A DNA stretch of 17,034 bases from Streptococcaceae bacterium AM104-57. GTDB lineage: Bacteria > Bacillota > Bacilli > Lactobacillales > Streptococcaceae. Below are positions 15,201-17,034 of this stretch, in pieces (position 1 is the stretch's first letter; every line of letters begins with the position of its first letter). The stretch is from positions 1 to 17,034 of the forward strand of contig JAQDPW010000028.1 in assembly GCA_027659245.1 (NCBI GenBank), read 5' to 3'. The position numbers and the translations under genes were made by a program. The notes beneath the pieces were generated by a model. That model made no database searches and was not told the DNA's origin. It was given only the letters and a program-made list of their open reading frames with translations.

Positions 15201-17034
15201 CAGTAATTTCAGCATCAACGTAAGCTTTTTCTACGATACCTTTCCAGTTTTCACCTAGAACACCAGCTAAGTACCAACCTTTGTTTCCAGCAGCGTGAAT
15301 TTTACCGATAAAGGCAACATTACTTACCTTACCACTACCATCAATTTTATTGATAATACCAGCTACATCGTTGCCCCCGATAACATTACCTGTTACTTTA
15401 ACATTTTCGACAGTCGCATTATTTTTGATAACATTTGCGATTGGTGCTACTCGATCAAATCCTGGCATGTCAATGTTGACATTTTCAAGCAAGAGATTCT
15501 TGACAGTACCACCTTCAATGTTACCAAACAATGGTCTCGTAATGTTATAGATGGCAAATTTATTACCTTCTGTACTTTCCAATGTTCCCTTGAAGGCATT
15601 GGTTACATAAGACTTACCAGTGGGGGTCACGTTACTTGCATTCATACTGCTACCAAGCTTAAAGGTACCAGTAGGATTGTCCTGCATAGCTTTTACAAGG
15701 TCATTGAAATCGTAATAAACATCACCTTCATGGGCTTTTGGTTTAGCAAAGTAATGGACATATTCCTCTGTAAACTGATTATCTGCGTTACGTTGGACTA
15801 GGTCTGGTGCTTTAGCAGTGACTTTGAACAATGCTTTCCCATCAACTGTGACTTCTTCAATTTTATCAACAGCAAGTTTTGTCACCTTGTTATCATGAGT
15901 TGTCACTTTCAAGTAATAAGGTTTAACATCTGATGGTTTTGCTGACAATAGACTATTATCAGTCTCTACACCTTGGTCATCAACACTGATAAGGCTGGTT
16001 TCCTTGATATTTTTGACTTCGACTTTTTTGAGGTCGAGTCTTAGTGGTTCTTCCGTAAGAACAACTTCTTCGTTCCCATTTCCTCGGTCGTAAACCATCT
16101 TGGTCGCAATCTTGTAGTCCTTGTAGTATTTCAAGTCTGTAAGACTAGCAGTCAGGTCTCCCTCAGACATGTTGACTGTTTGAAGGCTAGTATCACCATC
16201 TTTCAAGACAACTTCAAGAGATTTAATGGTTACACCTGTTGATTTAACCAATTGGTAACGAACCTTGGCACTACGCTCTAATTCTTCTTTGTCTATATGA
16301 GTGAGGGTCAACGTTGGCTCAGTCAAGATTTGATCACCTTTTTTGATGATACGATCTTGAACTGCTTCAACAACTTTCTCTGAAATCATTGGAGCATATG
16401 CAGTTTTCACACCCTTAAGAGTCTTATAAACTTTGGTAATCTTTTTCTTACCGTTTTGACCAGCTCGAGCTTCAACTTCTGTTCCCTTCGGAAGAGTGCT
16501 GTCTACTTCTGTTTTTGTCTCGAAAGGAATTTCTTCAAATGAAACTTCTTCAACTTGACCTTCAATAGCCTTTGTACCGCGACTAATTTTTTCGTTTACT
16601 GGCGCCGTAACAATTTCTGTACTCGTGCTGATTGGGTCCCCAACTTTTTGGCCATTGACTGTCTTATAGACACGATGAATCAGCTGACTTCCTGCTTGAC
16701 CGTTTTGAATCACTGTTTCTTCATCAGTGTAGCGAGTATCGTCAGTTACATACTCTCTTGTATATGGAACTTCTACAGTTTCAGTTTCTGTGACAGTTGC
16801 TTCAGCTACTTCATACGCTCGCAACTCTGGCTGAACTAGGGATTCACCTTCGTGACCTTCTTCTTGAGTTCCTTTTGCTTCATGATACTCTGGAAGTTCT
16901 GATTGTGTTAGTGCTTGACCTTCCTTACCTGCCTCTTGGGTTCCTTTAGACTCTATGGTAGCTTCTGACAATTCTGGCTGTGTTAGTGCTTGACCTTCTT
17001 TGTCTGCCTCTTGAGTTCCTTTAGACTCTATGGT
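12256..17034 (-). CDS. zmpB: Surface zinc metalloprotease, peptidase M26 / ZmpB type (N-terminus beyond window)
   Basis: Partial: 1592 codons are visible and the frame stays open to the right edge; numbering here starts at 17034. Residues 1-79 are three tandem repeats with the core KGTQExxxEG. Two G5 domains follow (about 81-159 and 160-237). A beta-rich linker leads to the M26 N-terminal region (about 440-710) with GLUG-like repeats (VKNLLLENV, VENVKVTG, VSNVAFIG). The catalytic zinc motif is HETTH at 1258-1262 (bases 13249-13263), with Glu1282 in GTDLEAFAQGM as likely third ligand. The C-terminus KLLQQTDSFKTSIFK is the ZmpB type as I remember it. Family members are secreted, carry an N-terminal LPxTG anchor and cleave host or self surface proteins; that anchor would lie upstream. 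A TTG at 16971 is internal and not the start. The ZmpB label versus ZmpD or another paralogue is likely but not certain. Confidence 0.93.
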   Translation of the reverse strand, partial: TIESKGTQEADKEGQALTQPELSEATIESKGTQEAGKEGQALTQSELPEYHEAKGTQEEGHEGESLVQPELRAYEVAEATVTETETVEVPYTREYVTDDTRYTDEETVIQNGQAGSQLIHRVYKTVNGQKVGDPISTSTEIVTAPVNEKISRGTKAIEGQVEEVSFEEIPFETKTEVDSTLPKGTEVEARAGQNGKKKITKVYKTLKGVKTAYAPMISEKVVEAVQDRIIKKGDQILTEPTLTLTHIDKEELERSAKVRYQLVKSTGVTIKSLEVVLKDGDTSLQTVNMSEGDLTASLTDLKYYKDYKIATKMVYDRGNGNEEVVLTEEPLRLDLKKVEVKNIKETSLISVDDQGVETDNSLLSAKPSDVKPYYLKVTTHDNKVTKLAVDKIEEVTVDGKALFKVTAKAPDLVQRNADNQFTEEYVHYFAKPKAHEGDVYYDFNDLVKAMQDNPTGTFKLGSSMNASNVTPTGKSYVTNAFKGTLESTEGNKFAIYNITRPLFGNIEGGTVKNLLLENVNIDMPGFDRVAPIANVIKNNATVENVKVTGNVIGGNDVAGIINKIDGSGKVSNVAFIGKIHAAGNKGWYLAGVLGENWKGIVEKAYVDAEITGNKAKAAGLVYSSQNGGDNHTLGREGVLRNSVAKGSIELKEAVQSGGLLGTNWALGAIEDNITMMKVKTGEMVFGHSDIDADDYFTYSRTKRNFSVEGVSEGNKSYKNSRKIPSISQEEADKKIEAMGITADKFESTKPVEDKLNNIVNKADQYKTINGYDASRELAYRNIEKLQPFYNKEWIVNQGNKLAADSHLMTKEVLSVTAMKGNAFVTELADADHILVHYADKTKDIFTVSLKESKVKQVKEYSIAELGEVVYTPNIVDKDRSDLINAIVEKLSPVELQSDPIYQKLGRTGPNKVNAIKNLYLEETFKEVKDNLAKFVKQLLENEDHQLNTDEAAKRALIKKIDDNKAAVLLGLSYLNRYYGVKFDNFNIKQLMLFKPDFYGKNVSVLDFLIQIGSKESNIKGDRTLEAYREAIGGVIGISELNSFLDYNMRLFTEDKDLNDWFIKATKDNVYIVEPATTTPEFADKKHRAYEGLNNDMHGKMILPLLNLKDAHMFLISTYNTMAYSSFEKYGKYTEAERNAFKAEIDKVAKGQQNYLDFWSRLSIDKVRNRLLKSNNMVPTPVLDNQNYKGISTDRYGHTNSGKDVAPIRELYGPTDRYHATDWRMGAVARVYANPYKDDSVFFMVTDMISDFGVSAFTHETTHVNDRMVYLGGSRHREGTDLEAFAQGMLQTPSVSNPNGEYKALGLNMAYERPNDGNQWYNTNPNDLKSRDEIDRYMKGYNDTLMLLDYLEGEAVLDKTNQDLNNAWFKKVDKQYRGNNTKNQFDKVRPLSDEEKAIPLRTVDDLITNNFMTNRGPGNRVYNPTDFDSAYVNVPMMTGIYGGNTSEGAPGAMSFKHNTFRIWGYYGYEKGFLNYASNMLKAESKKAGKDTLGDDFIINKISEGKFNNLEDWKKAYFNEVVTSAKNGIQSIEIGGKTYNSYEDLKRAFAEAVDKDKATLSNGSVKFDNTVSLKEKLFKKLLQQTDSFKTSIFK
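16798..17034 (-). repeat. Tandem repeats in the zmp N-terminal region
   Basis: Three units, one cut by the window edge: 17034-16960, 16959-16876 and 16875-16798. Each reads roughly KGTQEA-KEGQALTQ-EL, 25-28 residues long. The first two units are almost identical in DNA over their first 60 or so bases (about six differences, mostly silent), the third is more diverged (KGTQEEGHEGESLVQPEL). More units probably lie to the right. Comparable GTQEPGHEGEA repeats occur ahead of the G5 domain in streptococcal IgA1 proteases. Confidence 0.88.

Noticed and set aside
15295..15801. Plus-strand 168-codon ORF inside the protease gene
   Set aside because: Antisense to a well-conserved M26 region; no ribosome site or recognisable protein features.
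16969..16971. TTG as start codon of the large protease
   Set aside because: The frame continues open to 17034 with another copy of the same repeat, no ribosome site precedes the TTG, and the family needs a signal peptide and anchor ahead of the repeats.

Overview
The window reads as chromosome from a Streptococcus of the mitis/pneumoniae group. Three things point there: the gene set and order match the pneumococcal gki / pabB / msrAB1 / zmpB neighbourhood as I remember it; the left part carries small dispersed repeats typical of that group (a 107-bp RUP and a BOX remnant) next to an IS630-Spn1-type transposase relic; and the base composition is AT-rich. I cannot separate S. mitis, S. pseudopneumoniae and S. 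pneumoniae by reading. The rearranged zmp locus and the extra HD-domain gene fit a mitis-group commensal at least as well as a typical pneumococcus.

Layout. 1-482 (+): decayed IS630-family transposase. 528-634: RUP. 702-5153 (-): a tight operon in the order miaA, hflX, a 207-aa protein of unknown function, rnz and an SDR oxidoreductase, ending in a terminator at 671-700. 5274-5444 (+): a 56-aa DUF3042-type gene, divergent from miaA with overlapping promoters, followed by a strong terminator. 5505-5571: BOX remnant. 5571-6410 (-): thyA with an extended -10 promoter. 6463-6897 (-): a small RelA/SpoT-like HD hydrolase. 6995-10341 (-): pabB (aminodeoxychorismate synthase fused to a lyase-like domain), an alpha/beta hydrolase and the ROK glucokinase gki. 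10414-12099 (-): a thioredoxin lipoprotein (etrx1) and membrane-anchored MsrA-MsrB (msrAB1), an extracytoplasmic methionine-sulfoxide repair pair. 12256-17034 (-): most of a very large surface zinc metalloprotease of the M26/ZmpB type, whose N-terminus lies beyond the right edge.

How the genes fit together. miaA and hflX are the common tRNA-modification and ribosome-rescue pair, and rnz adds tRNA 3'-end processing. pabB and thyA are two ends of folate-dependent thymidylate supply, though separately transcribed. Etrx1 should pass electrons to MsrAB1 at the outer face of the membrane, but the usual membrane donor gene ccdA1 is not in the expected place: the zmp gene sits there instead. I found no defence system, CRISPR array, prophage, tRNA or rRNA. 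The most unusual points are the mosaic Zmp (IgA1-protease-like repeats and G5 domains joined to a ZmpB-like catalytic half), the lost ccdA1 linkage, the stand-alone alarmone-hydrolase-like gene, and a pabB promoter whose geometry predicts a leaderless mRNA inside the preceding terminator.
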